Assembly: GCF_900110955.1 (NCBI RefSeq)
Contig: NZ_FOFR01000017.1
Location: 62,001 to 126,000 of the forward strand
Length of the DNA stretch: 64,000 nt
Reading direction: 5' to 3'
Source of the DNA: Lentzea xinjiangensis
GTDB taxonomy: Bacteria; Actinomycetota; Actinomycetes; Mycobacteriales; Pseudonocardiaceae
The stretch's first letter is position 1, and each line of letters opens with the position of its first letter. A program made the translations under genes and the position numbers. The notes beneath the pieces were generated by a model. The model ran no database searches. It had not been told where the DNA came from and was given only the letters and a program-made list of their open reading frames with translations. Shown here piece by piece: positions 24,286 through 35,653 of this stretch.

Positions 24286-25840
24286 TCATCGGAACAACAC
24301 TTGGTCGACCACGGCCGGCAGGACGCCGGGATCGGGTGTGGCCGGGCTGCGCCACGCGATGAACCCGTCCGGACGGATCAGGACGGCGCCGTCGTCGGTG
24401 ATGCCGTAGCGGCGGGTGAAGTCGCCGGTGGGGTCGTGCAGGGTGTCGCCGATGCGGTGGTGTTCGATCCGTGCGCCCGCGAGGGTTGCGGCCCGTTGCC
24501 AATCGTCGCCGTCGGGGCCGGCGACGAGAACCAGGTCGCGTCCCATGAGGTCGGTAGTGGACAGTGCGGTGCCGTTGTGCTCCAAGGTGATGTGAGGTGC
24601 GCGGCAGCCTGGTGCGGCGGTGGGGTGGTCGGGGTCTTCCACCGGGTGGGGAGTGGGGGTCCCGTCCGGGACGAAGGCGCCTTCGGGATAGGTGTAGCCG
24701 AACATCGTCGCCCGCTGGCGGATCGCGCTGTCGCGTGCGTCGCCTGGCTTGCCGTTGACCAGGCCGTACCGCTCGACGGTCAGTGCGGTGGTGTGCCGGG
24801 CCACGGGGAGGCGTTCGGTCTCGTAGGTGGCCAACAGGCCCGCGCCGGCCACACCGCGGTGGTGCAGGGCGATCTTCCACGCCAGGTTGAAGACGTCCTG
24901 GACGGCGGTCGCCACGCCGAAAGTGCCCACGGGCGGCATGACGTGGGCGGCGTCGCCGGCGATGAACGCCCGGCCGACGCGCATGAGGTGGGCGACCTGG
25001 CCGGAGATCTCCCACGGGGCCTCGGACACGTGGTCGATCACGATCGGCAGGTCGTCGACGCCGATGGCCGTGCGCAGCAGGTGCACGCACCGCTCCTCGG
25101 TGAAGTCCGCGACGTCGTCACCCGGCCGCAGGGAGACGGCGAACCGCCACCGCTTCGCGCCGTCGATGGACGTGAGGAACCCGTGCACGGCGGGGTTGCG
25201 CACGGTCAGCCCGACGATCTTGCGCCCGCGCAGCGGTTCACGGAGATCGGCGTCGAAGTAGATGTTGACCTTGCGCGCCAGGAGGTCTGAACCGTCCTGC
25301 CCGACGTCGAGCATGCGGCGGACAGGACTGTGCGCGCCGTCCGCCACGATGAGGTAGTCGGCACGAACACGCTCCTCACGCCCGGTGTGGTGGTCGCGCA
25401 CCACCGCGACAATGCCGTCGGTCCTGTTGTCCACCGCCACCACCTCGTGGTGGTAGCGCACGTCCGCGCCGGTCTGGACGGCATGTGCGCGCAGCAGTGG
25501 TTCGAGCTGGTTCTGGTCGATCGCGGCCCACCGGCACGGGCTCAGCGAGTCCGGGCGGGTGTCGAGGCGGTTGGGCAGCCGCAGCAGTTCCGGGCCGGCC
25601 AGGGTTTCGGCGTGGGCGACGACGGTGTGGTCGGCGATCGGTGACCGCACCCGCTCGATGGTCTGCTCCAAGCCCACGGCGCGGTAGAGCTCCATCGTGC
25701 GCGGGTTGAGGGCGCGGGCCCTGGGAACGGTCGACGGTTCGGAGTGGCGCTCCACCAGCAGGGCCGGCAGGCCGTACCGGGCGAGGAACACGGCGGCGGA
25801 CAGGCCGGTCACGCCCCCGCCCGCGATCAGCACCGGGATC

Positions 25841-25848
<8 letters not shown>
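24286..25848 (-). CDS. FAD-dependent aromatic polyketide monooxygenase
   Basis: A 520-residue class A flavoprotein hydroxylase like those of aromatic polyketide pathways (WhiE ORFVIII / SchC type). It has the N-terminal FAD dinucleotide motif VLIAGGGVTGLSAAVFLARYG, the VADGAHSPVRR (D-G motif) region, and FIAGDAAHVMPPVGTFG with the flavin ribityl-binding G-D motif, followed by a thioredoxin-like C-terminal domain. It would use NAD(P)H and O2 to hydroxylate the polycyclic pigment. It overlaps the TcmI-like cyclase gene by eight bases. The GXGXXG equivalent is intact, so it should be active. Confidence 0.92.
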
Positions 25849-26859
<1,011 letters not shown>

Positions 26860-28116
26860 TCACATACCTCCGCTGATCGGTGATTCCGGGTGGCGCAGCA
26901 CGAGCGCCGAGTTCCCGCCGTACACACCGCGGGACAGCACCAGGACGGTGCGCAGGTCGACCGGGCGGGCGGCGCCGATGACCAGGTCGAGGTCGAACCG
27001 GCACTCGCGCACGCCCGGGGTGGGCGGCACGAGACCGTGTTCGAGGGCCAGCACCGCGGTGGCGACGTCGAGCACGGCCGCGGCGGAGTAGCTGCGCCCG
27101 TACCCGGCTTTGGGCGCGGTCACCGGCACTCGGCTCGCGCGCTCGCCCAGCAGCAGGCGCAACGCCTCGGCCTCGGCGGCGTCGGCGAGCGGGTCGGCCA
27201 TCGCGTCGAGGAACACCGCGTCCACGTCGTCCGGGGTCAGACCCGCCTCGGCGAGCGCGCCCGCGGCGGCCCGCAGCAGTCCCTGCGCCGACCGGTCGAA
27301 CCGCCGCCGACCGGTGTAGGTCGCGCCGTGCCCCGCCACCACCGCTTGCACGGTGGCCCCCCGGCGGTGCGCGGCGCCGGCGTTCTCCACGACGAGCATG
27401 GCGCCGCCCTCGGCCGGCGCGAACCCGCCGGCCCGCTTGGTGAACGGCTGGTAGGCCGTGGCCGGGTCGCCGGACGTGCTGAGCAGCCCCAGTCCGAGCT
27501 GGCAGCACATCGCGTACGGGCAGAACGGGGCTTCCGCGCCACCGACGAGCATGGCTCGCACGCCTCGTCGCAGCTCACCCCCGGCGGCGGCGAAGATGTC
27601 CAGGCCGCCCGCCTCGTCGGCGACCAGCACTCCGGACGGGCCGCGCAGGCCGTTGCCGATGGAGACCTGACCGGAGCACGCGGCGTAGAACCAGGCGATC
27701 GACTGGTAGGGGCCCACGTGCTCGGGTCCGTGCCGCCACAGCCGTTCGATCTCCCGCTGGCCGAACTCCACACCGCCGCTGTAGCCGGCTGTCATCACGC
27801 CGAACTCGAAGGGCTCCACCGCCGCCGGGTCCAGCGCGGCGTCGCGCAACGCCAGGTCGGCGGCGGCGAGGGCGAAGTGCGTGAACCGGTCGGTCTGCAC
27901 GGTGATCCGCGGTTCGACCCACCCCGCCGGTTCGAACCCGGTCACCTCGCCCGCCACGGTGACCGGGTAGGGGTTGGGCTCGAGCCGCCCGATCGGCGCC
28001 AGCGCCAGGTGCCCATCGCGCACGGCGGGCCAGAACTCGCCGACCCCGAGACCGTTCGGGGCGATCACACCGACACCGGTCACGACGGGCGCGGAACCGG
28101 TGCGCGCGGGGCTCAC
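26860..28116 (-). CDS. Type II PKS chain-length factor (KSbeta)
   Basis: A 418-residue KSbeta. The active-site cysteine of KSalpha is replaced by glutamine in [13 protein letters not shown], the hallmark of chain-length factors, which decarboxylate malonyl-ACP and set chain length. The GTG at 28116 overlaps the KSalpha stop (GTGA), as usual for this pair, and is preferred over longer frames. It forms the heterodimer with the preceding gene product. Confidence 0.95.
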   Translation of the reverse strand: MSPARTGSAPVVTGVGVIAPNGLGVGEFWPAVRDGHLALAPIGRLEPNPYPVTVAGEVTGFEPAGWVEPRITVQTDRFTHFALAAADLALRDAALDPAAVEPFEFGVMTAGYSGGVEFGQREIERLWRHGPEHVGPYQSIAWFYAACSGQVSIGNGLRGPSGVLVADEAGGLDIFAAAGGELRRGVRAMLVGGAEAPFCPYAMCCQLGLGLLSTSGDPATAYQPFTKRAGGFAPAEGGAMLVVENAGAAHRRGATVQAVVAGHGATYTGRRRFDRSAQGLLRAAAGALAEAGLTPDDVDAVFLDAMADPLADAAEAEALRLLLGERASRVPVTAPKAGYGRSYSAAAVLDVATAVLALEHGLVPPTPGVRECRFDLDLVIGAARPVDLRTVLVLSRGVYGGNSALVLRHPESPISGGM

Positions 28117-29369
28117 GACCGCTCCGGTCTCGTCAGCACCACCGCGGACTGGAACCCGCCGAAGCCGCTGCCGACCGACAGCACCACGTCCAGCCGGCGC
28201 TCCCGGGCGGTGTGCGGCACGTAGTCCAGGTCGCACTCGGGGTCCGGTGTCTCCAGGTTGGCCGTCGGCGGGACCACACCGTGGACGAGGGCCAACGCGC
28301 AGGCGGCCAGTTCGATGGAGCCGATCGCCCCCAGCGAGTGGCCGATCATCGACTTGATCGAGCTGACCGGCACCTGGTGCGCTCGCTCACCCAGCAGCCG
28401 GTGGAACGCGGCGGTCTCGTGCCGGTCGTTCTGCCGGGTGCCCGAGCCGTGCGCGTTGACGTAGCCGATCTCGTCCGGCGCCACCCTGGCGTGGTCCAGC
28501 GCGCGCCGCGCGGCCTCGGCCATCTCGACGCCCTCCGTCGTCAGGCCGGTCATGTGGTGGGCGTTGCTGCGGGTGGCGAAGCCCGCGACCTGCGCCAGCA
28601 CCTCGGCGCCCCGCCGACGGGCGTGGTCGAGCTCCTCCAGCACCAGCACGGCCGCGCCCTCCCCGAGCACGAACCCGTCCCGGTCGCGGTCGAACGGGCG
28701 AGCCGCGTGCGCGGGGTCGTCGTTGCGCGCCGAGGTCGCGCGAATCGCGTCGAAACAGGCCACCGTGATCGGCGAGATCGGGGACTCCGACGCCCCCGCC
28801 ACCACCACGTCGGCCTGGCCGTCCTCGATGAGGCGGGCGCCGTGGCCCACGGCGTCCAGCCCGGCCGTGCACCCGCTGGACACCGTCCGCACCGGCCCGC
28901 AGGCGCCGACCCGGTCGGCGACCTCCGCGGCCAGCGTGGCGGGGGACAGGGCGCAGTGCAGGAACGGCGAGGCCGCGCCCGCGTCGACCACCCACTGCTG
29001 CCCGCGTTGCGAGGTGGCCACGTAGTCCTGCTCCAGCAGCGTCGTGCCCCCCACGGCGGAACCCATGCACACACCCAGCCGCCACGGGTCCGTGACGCCC
29101 ACCTGCGCCTGTCGCCACGCCTCGTCGGCGGCGACGGAGGCGAACTGGACGTAGCGGTCCATCCGGGTGATCTCCGCGGTGGTCAGCCCCGCGTGCACCG
29201 GGTCGAAGTCGCACTCGGCGGCGATCCTCGACCGGAACCCGTCCGGGTCGAACAGGGTGATCGGCCGGGTGGCGGTGCGCCCGGAGGTGATCAGCTCCCA
29301 GAACGCCTTCGTCCCGATGCCGCCCGGTGCCACCACCCCCAGGCCGGTGACCGCCACCCGGCGCGTCAC
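28113..29369 (-). CDS. Type II PKS ketosynthase alpha
   Basis: A 418-residue KSalpha with nucleophile Cys167 in [13 protein letters not shown], the histidines of [14 protein letters not shown] and [12 protein letters not shown], and the [13 protein letters not shown] segment. It condenses malonyl units on the ACP as a heterodimer with the downstream KSbeta. It overlaps the cupin gene upstream and KSbeta downstream by four bases each. Gene order (cupin, KSalpha, KSbeta, ACP, aromatase, cyclase, hydroxylase) is that of whiE spore-pigment loci. Confidence 0.96.
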   Translation of the reverse strand: MTRRVAVTGLGVVAPGGIGTKAFWELITSGRTATRPITLFDPDGFRSRIAAECDFDPVHAGLTTAEITRMDRYVQFASVAADEAWRQAQVGVTDPWRLGVCMGSAVGGTTLLEQDYVATSQRGQQWVVDAGAASPFLHCALSPATLAAEVADRVGACGPVRTVSSGCTAGLDAVGHGARLIEDGQADVVVAGASESPISPITVACFDAIRATSARNDDPAHAARPFDRDRDGFVLGEGAAVLVLEELDHARRRGAEVLAQVAGFATRSNAHHMTGLTTEGVEMAEAARRALDHARVAPDEIGYVNAHGSGTRQNDRHETAAFHRLLGERAHQVPVSSIKSMIGHSLGAIGSIELAACALALVHGVVPPTANLETPDPECDLDYVPHTARERRLDVVLSVGSGFGGFQSAVVLTRPERS

Positions 29370-29755
29370 GACGCCTGCTCCGTGTCCACGTGCCCCAGAT
29401 CCGGCCGGGGCGCCAGCGGGGACAGCTGGAACAGCACGCGTGCCGGTGACGTCCCGGTGTTGCGGAGGCGGTGCCGCATCCCGATCGGCACCAGGATCGC
29501 CTGGTTCGCGCCCACCTCGTGCGGCACGTCGTCCAGGTCCAGCACCACCGAGCCCTCCACGACGTAGAGGAACTCCTCGGAGTACGGGTGGTAGTGCTCG
29601 TTCACCTGTTCGCCAGGCCCGAGCAGCACGACACCCAAGAACCCGGAGGTGGCGCCGACCGTCGCCGGGCCGAGCAGGACGCGGATGTCGCCACCGCGGC
29701 GGGTGTTGGGCGCGACGTCGTCCGGGCTCATCGCGCGCTGGAGCTGGCCGGTCAT
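29366..29755 (-). CDS. Cupin-domain protein of the pigment cluster (WhiE ORFII-like)
   Basis: A 129-residue single-cupin protein. It has the metal-site pattern [17 protein letters not shown] (H-x-H with the following Glu) and the second motif [12 protein letters not shown] with a histidine. Cupins of this type sit beside KSalpha in most spore-pigment clusters and are thought to help in ring formation or chain stabilisation. The ATG at 29755 overlaps the stop of the SchA/CurD gene (ATGA), and its own stop overlaps KSalpha. Confidence 0.88.
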   Translation of the reverse strand: MTGQLQRAMSPDDVAPNTRRGGDIRVLLGPATVGATSGFLGVVLLGPGEQVNEHYHPYSEEFLYVVEGSVVLDLDDVPHEVGANQAILVPIGMRHRLRNTGTSPARVLFQLSPLAPRPDLGHVDTEQAS

Positions 29756-30360
29756 GCCACCGCCCCCACCACTCGGTCGGTCACCAGCGACATCGGGCAC
29801 GCCACGTCCACCAGCGGCGCGAGCCTGTCCGCGAGCGGCACGGCAGGCATGCCGTCCGAGGACTCCACCAGGTGCACGACCACGTCCCTTCGCCGGAACA
29901 CCGTTGTGCCGCAACCGGAATCCGAGCCTTCGTCAGCGAGCAGCCGGGCCACCTCGCCGGCCTTGCCCGGCAACGCCCGGTAGAACGCCGCCGCACGGGG
30001 CAGGTGGCCGGAATGGCCGTTGCGGGAGGCGACCACCCGCATCACCGAGCCGGCCAGGAAACGCCGCCGGCCGTCGTCGTCGGACAGGTCGCGGTCCTGC
30101 ACCAGGTGCGGCCGCAACCGCTGCTCCACGGCCTGGATCTGCGGCTGCGCGGCCAGGTGCCGGATCGCCTCCGCGGGCGGGCAGGTGATGTCCACGACCC
30201 GCACCACCACCGGTCCGACCATGAAAACCGACGTGCGGTCCAGCAGCGGGCGCGCGGCCTGCGGCCGGCCGGGCGGGGGCCCGGCGTAGCCGCCCAGGAT
30301 CTCGGCCACAGCCGCCTCCGACCCCGGCCGCACCGGGAACGTCAACGCATAGCGGTTCAC
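29752..30360 (-). CDS. SchA/CurD-like protein (copy 1)
   Basis: A 202-residue SchA/CurD-like protein starting [20 protein letters not shown] at a GTG with GGAGGTGAAG upstream. It contains [38 protein letters not shown] and the C-terminal [14 protein letters not shown]. It is a paralogue of the gene at the other end of the operon. Start overlaps the monooxygenase stop (GTGA); stop overlaps the cupin start (ATGA). The family is tied to spore pigments and related polyketides but has no proven reaction. Confidence 0.87.
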   Translation of the reverse strand: MNRYALTFPVRPGSEAAVAEILGGYAGPPPGRPQAARPLLDRTSVFMVGPVVVRVVDITCPPAEAIRHLAAQPQIQAVEQRLRPHLVQDRDLSDDDGRRRFLAGSVMRVVASRNGHSGHLPRAAAFYRALPGKAGEVARLLADEGSDSGCGTTVFRRRDVVVHLVESSDGMPAVPLADRLAPLVDVACPMSLVTDRVVGAVA

Positions 30361-30731
30361 GACTTCACCTCCAGCAGTTGTCGATCGGTTCCGGCGTCCG
30401 GCGTGGTGGTCAGACGGACGTGGTAGCGCGAGGACTCGCGCGCCGTCGCGCACGCGACCAGCGGGGCCGCCAGCCGCCGGTGGTCGGCGCCGCGCTCCCA
30501 CGCGTGGAAGTGCGCCGCGCTCGCCCACTCGCTGGTGATCACCCAGTCCTCGGGATCACCCTCCGACTGGCACAGCTGGTCACCGAGGTAACCCTCCACT
30601 TGCGACACCTGATGCCTGATCCGCCGGTAGGCGTCGAGGAAGCGGTCCTGGTCCGCGTCCGGCACGCGCAGGCGGAAGATCACCCGCAGCCGACCACGCC
30701 CGGACGCGTGGTGCTCCGCTGTCGACGCCAT
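30357..30731 (-). CDS. Antibiotic biosynthesis monooxygenase-like (ABM) protein
   Basis: A 124-residue protein with the ferredoxin-like ABM pattern: LRVIFRLRVPDADQDRFLDA, GYLGDQLCQSEGDPEDWVI and the aromatic EWASAAHFHAWERG. Relatives are cofactor-free anthrone-type oxygenases that make quinones in aromatic polyketide pathways. The ATG at 30731 has GGAGGAG directly upstream and is the first gene of the pigment operon, so the promoter should lie between 30732 and 30870. Its stop overlaps the SchA/CurD start. Confidence 0.82.
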   Translation of the reverse strand: MASTAEHHASGRGRLRVIFRLRVPDADQDRFLDAYRRIRHQVSQVEGYLGDQLCQSEGDPEDWVITSEWASAAHFHAWERGADHRRLAAPLVACATARESSRYHVRLTTTPDAGTDRQLLEVKS

Positions 30732-30870
30732 CTCGTCTCCTCCGGTTGTGCACAGGATGAACAGGCAGTTCGTGGTGACCGAGGGGTGATCCGCTCTGCG
30801 CGCCGACAAGGCCGGGGCCGGCCGATCGGTCGGCCATCACCCGATCGAGAGGGCGAAGCCCGGGACCAGG

Positions 30871-31161
30871 TCAGGAAGAACCTTCCGGGTAGGAGGCGAT
30901 CCGGCAGGCGTGCGAAGCCACCGAGCGCCGCACACCCTCGTCGTGCAGCATCCGGCGGCACGTCCTGGCGTCGTCTTCCTCGCCCGTCTTCGCGATCTTG
31001 CACGCCTTGAGCACGTTGGCGTTCGCCTTGTACCCGTTCTCCATTACGTGGTCGATGCAGATCCCGGGATCGGCCTGAGCCGGCGGCCCCGTGAACGAGA
31101 ACAGAACTGCGGCGGCGAACACCATGCCGGTCAGACCGGCCACACGAGGCAAACGTGACAT
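30871..31161 (-). CDS. Small secreted protein with four cysteines
   Basis: A 96-residue protein with a clear signal peptide: MSRLPRVAGLTGMVFAAAVL followed by FSFTGPPAQA and a probable signal-peptidase I cut after A-Q-A. The mature part of about 66 residues has four cysteines (CIDHV, LKACKIA, ARTCRRM, HACRIA) that could form two disulfides. I do not recognise a characterised family; small four-cysteine secreted proteins are frequent in actinomycetes. It is monocistronic, 139 bases downstream of the pigment operon's first gene on the same strand. Confidence 0.6.
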   Translation of the reverse strand: MSRLPRVAGLTGMVFAAAVLFSFTGPPAQADPGICIDHVMENGYKANANVLKACKIAKTGEEDDARTCRRMLHDEGVRRSVASHACRIASYPEGSS

Positions 31162-31544
31162 CGGATCGTCCTCTCCTGACGCCGAACAAGGCGCTTCGCC
31201 ACGCTCGGCCGGTCGTTGGTCGCCATCGAGTAACCCAGGATGCGTCCGACAAGCCGATCCGGCTCGCCCAACCCTCGATCGAGCGCAATGCCGCCCATCC
31301 GAAGGAGGAAGCCTCCCGCGGCGTGCGCGGCGTGTAGGCCGCCACCGCATCCCGTTACCCGATCGAGCACCGAATCCACTACTCGCTGAGGTTGTCTCCG
31401 ATGGCAATGGACAGCCCACCGCATCGACACGTGCGGCAACCTCGCCCGCACCTTCGTCTCGCTGGTGTCGACGTGGTAGACGGGCGGAACACCGACGCCC
31501 TGCCTCCTGGCCGGACGCGTCGCGAATCGACCCTCACCACCGAC
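31162..31544. other. Region without recognisable gene
   Basis: About 380 bases between the secreted protein and the first readable RHS piece. It should hold the promoter of the minus-strand gene. I see no conserved protein sequence in any frame; it may be decayed 5' RHS sequence. Confidence 0.4.
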
Positions 31545-32256
31545 GGCACGACGTGCCACGGCGGGACGGAACCCACGGGACGGACGACTTACACGAACTC
31601 TTCGGGACACCGCACGGTTTACCACTTCAACGAGGCGATGCAGCTTTCGAGCGTCGTCGACGCACTCGGCAACACGACCTCGAACGAATGGGACCGCTAC
31701 GACCGGCGAAATGGGCAACCTCGTCGTACTCACCAGGCCGGACGGCACGCAGACGAGGAGCGCCTACAACGAGTGGGGTCAGCCGATCAGAGTGACCGGT
31801 CCCGGTGACCTGACCCGGCGAATCGACTACGACGAGCGCGGGAACGTCGTCGCCCTGACCGACCCGGCGGGCGCCGTCATCATGACGGAGCGGGACGCCC
31901 GCGGAACCGTCAGGCAGGTGGTCGATCCGACCGGAGCGATCCGCCGTGTCGTGAGCAACGCCGCCTGACTGCCCTTGATGCTGATCGGCCGGACGGCGCG
32001 ACCACCCGGTACGTGCGGGACGCGTTCGGCCGGGTCAGCCAGGCCGTGGATCCCGCCGGGAACGTGCGGCGGATGACGTGGACCGTCGAGGGCCAGCTTC
32101 TCACGCACACCATGCCGGACGGCTCGGTCGAGCGGTGGAGGTACGACGGAGAGGGCAACGCCGTCGAGCACACCAACGCGATCGGCGGGGTCACGCGGAT
32201 CGAGACCACGCACTTCGACCTCGTCGCGGCCGAGACGACGCCGGACGGGCGACACA
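31545..32256 (+). pseudogene. Decayed 5' part of an RHS-repeat gene
   Basis: RHS (YD-repeat) protein sequence is readable here but broken. One frame gives GRTTYTNSSGHRTVYHFNEA and DALGNTTSNEWDRYDR; sequence then jumps at about 31711 to another frame with NLVVLTRPDGTQTRSAYNEW and IDYDERGNVVALTDPAGA, which stops at 31968. A third piece from 31983 gives DRPDGATTRYVRDAFGRVSQ in the first frame up to about 32250. At least three frameshifts and one internal deletion are needed. The usual long N-terminal delivery part of RHS proteins is missing. Confidence 0.7.
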
Positions 32257-33891
32257 GTGGCGCGCTTCGAGTACGACGCGGAGCAGCGGCTGGTTCGGGC
32301 CGCGAGCGACGACGTCCTGCTCGAGCTGGAACGGGACCCGGCCGGCCGCGTGGTCGCCGAGACCGTCAACGGCCGCACCGTGTGGTCCACGTACGACACG
32401 TTTGGCCGGCGCATCAGCCGGGTTATCCCGACGGGCGCAATCAGCCGGTGGGAGTACCACGACGCGGACCAGCCTGCTCGGCTGCACACGGCGGGCCGGG
32501 TCATCACGTTCGGCTACGACCCGGCGGGCCGGGAGATCGAGCGCCTGCTGGACACGGGCGTGGCGATGACGCAGACCTGGGACCGGAACAGCCGGCTGGT
32601 CTCGCAGGTCCTGCACAAGCCAGGGCAGCAGCGGGCCACGCAGCAAAGCACTTTCCGATACCGCGCGGACGGGTACACCAGTGCCGTGGCCGACGGCGTG
32701 ACCGGGATGCGGCAGTACAACCTCGACCCGGTCGGGCGGGTCACAGCGGTGAACGGCAACGGGTGGCACGAGGCGTACACCTACGACGCGGCCGGCTGCA
32801 TCACGTCTGCGGCGTCCCCGAGCGCGGACTCCCGCGGACCGAGGCAGTATGACGAGACGCTCGTACTGACCACGGGCGACATGCGGTTCTCCTACGATCC
32901 GCAGGGCCGGATGGTCATCCGGCAGAAGAAGCGCTTGTCCCGCAAGCCGGAAACCTGGCGCTACGAGTGGAACGCCGAAGACCGGCTGGCCGGTGTGACG
33001 ACCCCGGACGGAACCCGTTGGCGCTACCTGTACGACCCGCTGGGCCGACGGGTCGCCAAGGAAAAGCTCGCTGCGGACGGCAGCACGACCGAACGCACCG
33101 ACTTCACGTGGGACGGCCCGGTGCTCGCCGAACAGGTGCGTTCCGACGGCCGTGCGACGAGCTGGGACTTCGCGCCGGGCAGGTTCGAACCGGTAGCCCA
33201 GACCGAACGCCGGGCGACGTCCTCGCAGGAGTGGGTGGACGAGCAGTTCTACGCGATCGTCACCGACATCGTCGGCACACCGACAGAACTGGTCGACCCC
33301 GACGGGCAGATCGCGTGGCGGTCCCGGACGACCGCGTGGGGCGAGCAGATCGGCCGGCCACTCGGCGCCGCGCACACCCCGTTGCGTTCCCCAGGCCAGT
33401 ACTTCAACGAAGAAACCGGGCTGCACTACAACTACGTGCGCTACTACGACCCGGCTTCCGGGCGCTTCACCTCCACCGACCCGCTTGGCATCAACGGCGG
33501 CGACGACTGCCACGCCTACGTGGTCAACCCCGGAACCTGGATCGACCCGTACGGCCTCGGCGGGGCGCTGCCGAGGAAGTGGTACAACCACAGCGACGGC
33601 TGGACCCTCGGCCTTGCCGTGTTCCCCATCGCCGGATCACACGATTTCGAGTTCCACGTTCACCGCAACGGCGAGGAGATCGGAGTCTGGGGCAGCGAAG
33701 GCTGGTTCCTGAAGCACCGCCTCAGCCGAATCCCGGATCCAGGCGAAGTACCGCCCCACATCGAGGGTAGGTTGAAGAACCTGTCCATCGACCTGCTGCG
33801 CAAGGGGGACAGGTTGCCGGAGAAGGGGTCAGCGGACGTCACCGGCGACAAGTGGAAGCGCCCACGCCTGTCGAACAAGTGTGAAACCTGA
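32257..33891 (+). CDS. RHS-repeat core with C-terminal toxin tip (truncated at 5' end)
   Basis: A 544-residue open frame with about twelve YD repeats and the RHS core end YFNEETGLHYNYVRYYDPAS, GRFTSTDPLG and WIDPYGLGG, followed by a variable tip of about 120 residues (from ALPRKWYNHSDGW). I do not recognise the tip, which has conserved-looking WTLGLAVFPIAGSHDFEFHV and ends with basic residues. As a stand-alone protein it lacks the export and N-terminal shell parts, so it is probably a non-delivered remnant or a silent reservoir of the tip. It is directly followed by a candidate immunity gene (TGATG overlap). The GTG at 32257 is the first in-frame start, not necessarily a real one. Confidence 0.65.
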   Translation: MARFEYDAEQRLVRAASDDVLLELERDPAGRVVAETVNGRTVWSTYDTFGRRISRVIPTGAISRWEYHDADQPARLHTAGRVITFGYDPAGREIERLLDTGVAMTQTWDRNSRLVSQVLHKPGQQRATQQSTFRYRADGYTSAVADGVTGMRQYNLDPVGRVTAVNGNGWHEAYTYDAAGCITSAASPSADSRGPRQYDETLVLTTGDMRFSYDPQGRMVIRQKKRLSRKPETWRYEWNAEDRLAGVTTPDGTRWRYLYDPLGRRVAKEKLAADGSTTERTDFTWDGPVLAEQVRSDGRATSWDFAPGRFEPVAQTERRATSSQEWVDEQFYAIVTDIVGTPTELVDPDGQIAWRSRTTAWGEQIGRPLGAAHTPLRSPGQYFNEETGLHYNYVRYYDPASGRFTSTDPLGINGGDDCHAYVVNPGTWIDPYGLGGALPRKWYNHSDGWTLGLAVFPIAGSHDFEFHVHRNGEEIGVWGSEGWFLKHRLSRIPDPGEVPPHIEGRLKNLSIDLLRKGDRLPEKGSADVTGDKWKRPRLSNKCET

Positions 33892-34337
33892 TGAAGTACG
33901 TCCTCTTCCCCTACGACTACCGCCCGTACGAGGAGCACCTTCCGGAGTTCGTCGACCGGCTGCCCGAAGGCGCGCGCCGGTTCGCGACCGATCCGGACCA
34001 CTACGACTTCTCCGCAGCGCGGTGCGTCAAGGATCTGCTGGTCGACCGGATCAACTACTTCGACGACTACCAGACCGTAGACGTGGAGATCGGCTTCCGG
34101 TTCGAGCCGCGACCGGGCCCGTATCCGCCGGCGTTGGTCATCCGGTACACCGATGCGCGGACCTTCTCCATCGATGTGGGTGAGCGCCAGCCGGCGGGTG
34201 TCCGGCTGGGCGACCTCGCGCTGGACGAGATCCTTCCCCATGAACACGGTATCAGCCACGAGCTCGCGTTCCACGCCGGCACCATCCTGGTGACAGCCAA
34301 GGACCTGAGCGCCACGTGGGACGACTCCGTCTTCTGA
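33891..34337 (+). CDS. Candidate immunity protein for the RHS tip
   Basis: A 148-residue acidic, cytoplasmic protein starting at an ATG that shares a base with the RHS stop. Position, size and charge fit an immunity protein for the basic C-terminal tip. I do not recognise the family; features are an aromatic N-terminus (MKYVLFPYDYRPYEEHLPEF) and a beta-rich middle (VDVEIGFRFEPRPGPYPPAL). Its open frame is intact although the upstream RHS gene is broken, which suggests selection to keep it. Confidence 0.6.
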   Translation: MKYVLFPYDYRPYEEHLPEFVDRLPEGARRFATDPDHYDFSAARCVKDLLVDRINYFDDYQTVDVEIGFRFEPRPGPYPPALVIRYTDARTFSIDVGERQPAGVRLGDLALDEILPHEHGISHELAFHAGTILVTAKDLSATWDDSVF

Positions 34338-34551
34338 GCACCGCACAGCACGGCAGCAGTTCGATCGGGTCTGATCTCCCAGAGCCTCCAACGGACGGAA
34401 ATGCGCGGACGACCCCTGCGGGATGACCTCAAAGGCAGACCTCAGTCGTACTCCATCGTCAGCGACGTGCGACAGCTGAACGCGTCGACGGTCCGCAACG
34501 CCTCGCCCTCACGGCGCGCCACCGGACCCCGATGGGGCGCACCGACCGGCT

Positions 34552-35454
34552 TCACTCGGTGAACATCGTACAAGAATGTATTTTGTCGAACCTCTTGGCA
34601 GCGAGGTCGTCCTCGTCGATCAGGAAACACCCGTAGTAGAACTCGCTCTCCGTGGAGAACTGGGCGAGCGGCACCCACTGCCGTACCAGCCGCTCCTCCT
34701 CTTCGTGCTCCAGGCGCCGCCACTCGTCCTGGGACATCTCGGGGTTCGCCCTGCGCTGCCCCTGCGCGTGGACCCCGGCCATCTGCGAGTGCGGGCTGTG
34801 CCCACTGCCGATGTTGCGGCAGTACCCGCCGAGTTGGAGCGTGCTGTGGTGGTTCGGCCTCTCCTCCGGCCAGAGCTGCTCGACGACCTCGCACAACTCG
34901 TCGAGGTGCTTCAGCGAGCCGAACAACTCCTTCACATCGGCCGTCGCGAACTGGACGTCCCGATCCTCGATCCACTCCGGCAACTCTGGCCGCACCCGCG
35001 CGACGATCCAGTGCTCGGGGATGAGGAACGGAATGGTCTCGTCCATGTAGGTCGACCTGGAGTCGTGGCCGGGCGGCGGCGCCGCCTCCTCGGTCTCCGT
35101 GCCCGCAGGAACGTACAGAACCCGCGAGTAGTCGGTAGTGGGGTACTCCTCGATGTCTTCCTCGTGGTGCAGGAAAAACAACAGCGACCCGTCCTCCGGC
35201 AGACCGAACCCCTCGGCCCGAGGAAGAGCCGCACAGTCGACAGACCCGATGAACGGCAACGGGAAGCTACCCCCCGGCCATTCCACGCCCACCGGTAACC
35301 GGGGAAGGCCGCCGACCTGACCGACGACTTCGCCCTCACCCGTGCTCAGCCAGGTCCAGACCCCGAACCGGATCAGCTCGGCGAACTTGCCGATCTCGTC
35401 CTCGGGAATGCCGCGATCGACTGCGGCACTGCGGAACTGCTCATAACGATCCAT
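34552..35454 (-). CDS. DUF1963 (YwqG-like) protein
   Basis: A 300-residue DUF1963-family protein. The landmarks are GQVGGLPRLPVGVEWPGG, PLPFIGSVDCAALP, EDGSLLFFLHHEED and, near the end, the conserved HSTLQLGGYCRNIGSGHSP with QWVPLAQFSTESEF and a D-E-D-D-L close. YwqG-like proteins recur beside polymorphic toxins and are thought to act in immunity. It lies 215 bases from the RHS immunity candidate on the opposite strand. A 46-base duplicate of its 5' end is found just upstream, so the locus once held a second copy. Confidence 0.82.
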   Translation of the reverse strand: MDRYEQFRSAAVDRGIPEDEIGKFAELIRFGVWTWLSTGEGEVVGQVGGLPRLPVGVEWPGGSFPLPFIGSVDCAALPRAEGFGLPEDGSLLFFLHHEEDIEEYPTTDYSRVLYVPAGTETEEAAPPPGHDSRSTYMDETIPFLIPEHWIVARVRPELPEWIEDRDVQFATADVKELFGSLKHLDELCEVVEQLWPEERPNHHSTLQLGGYCRNIGSGHSPHSQMAGVHAQGQRRANPEMSQDEWRRLEHEEEERLVRQWVPLAQFSTESEFYYGCFLIDEDDLAAKRFDKIHSCTMFTE

Positions 35455-35524
35455 GACAGGGATGATCGCAGATCGTGTGACCGTTCTTGCAGAACGGTCC
35501 TATTGAGACGGAGCGGATTCCGCC

Positions 35525-35573
35525 ACTCACCCCGATCCACTGCGGAGCCACGGAAGTGCTCGTATCGATCCAT
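35525..35573 (-). pseudogene. Duplicated 5' stub of the DUF1963 gene
   Basis: The minus strand from 35573 reads MDRYEHFRGSAVDRG, nearly the same as MDRYEQFRSAAVDRG at the start of the intact gene, then loses similarity. It is the start of a second copy whose remainder is missing; the intact gene begins about 70 bases further on. Confidence 0.65.
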
Positions 35574-35653
35574 GCCGCGCGGCGTGCTCGCAAACGATGA
35601 ACCCCTCCCGCCCGCCGAACACCGGCGGGCGCGCGGACACCGCCTTGGAACTC

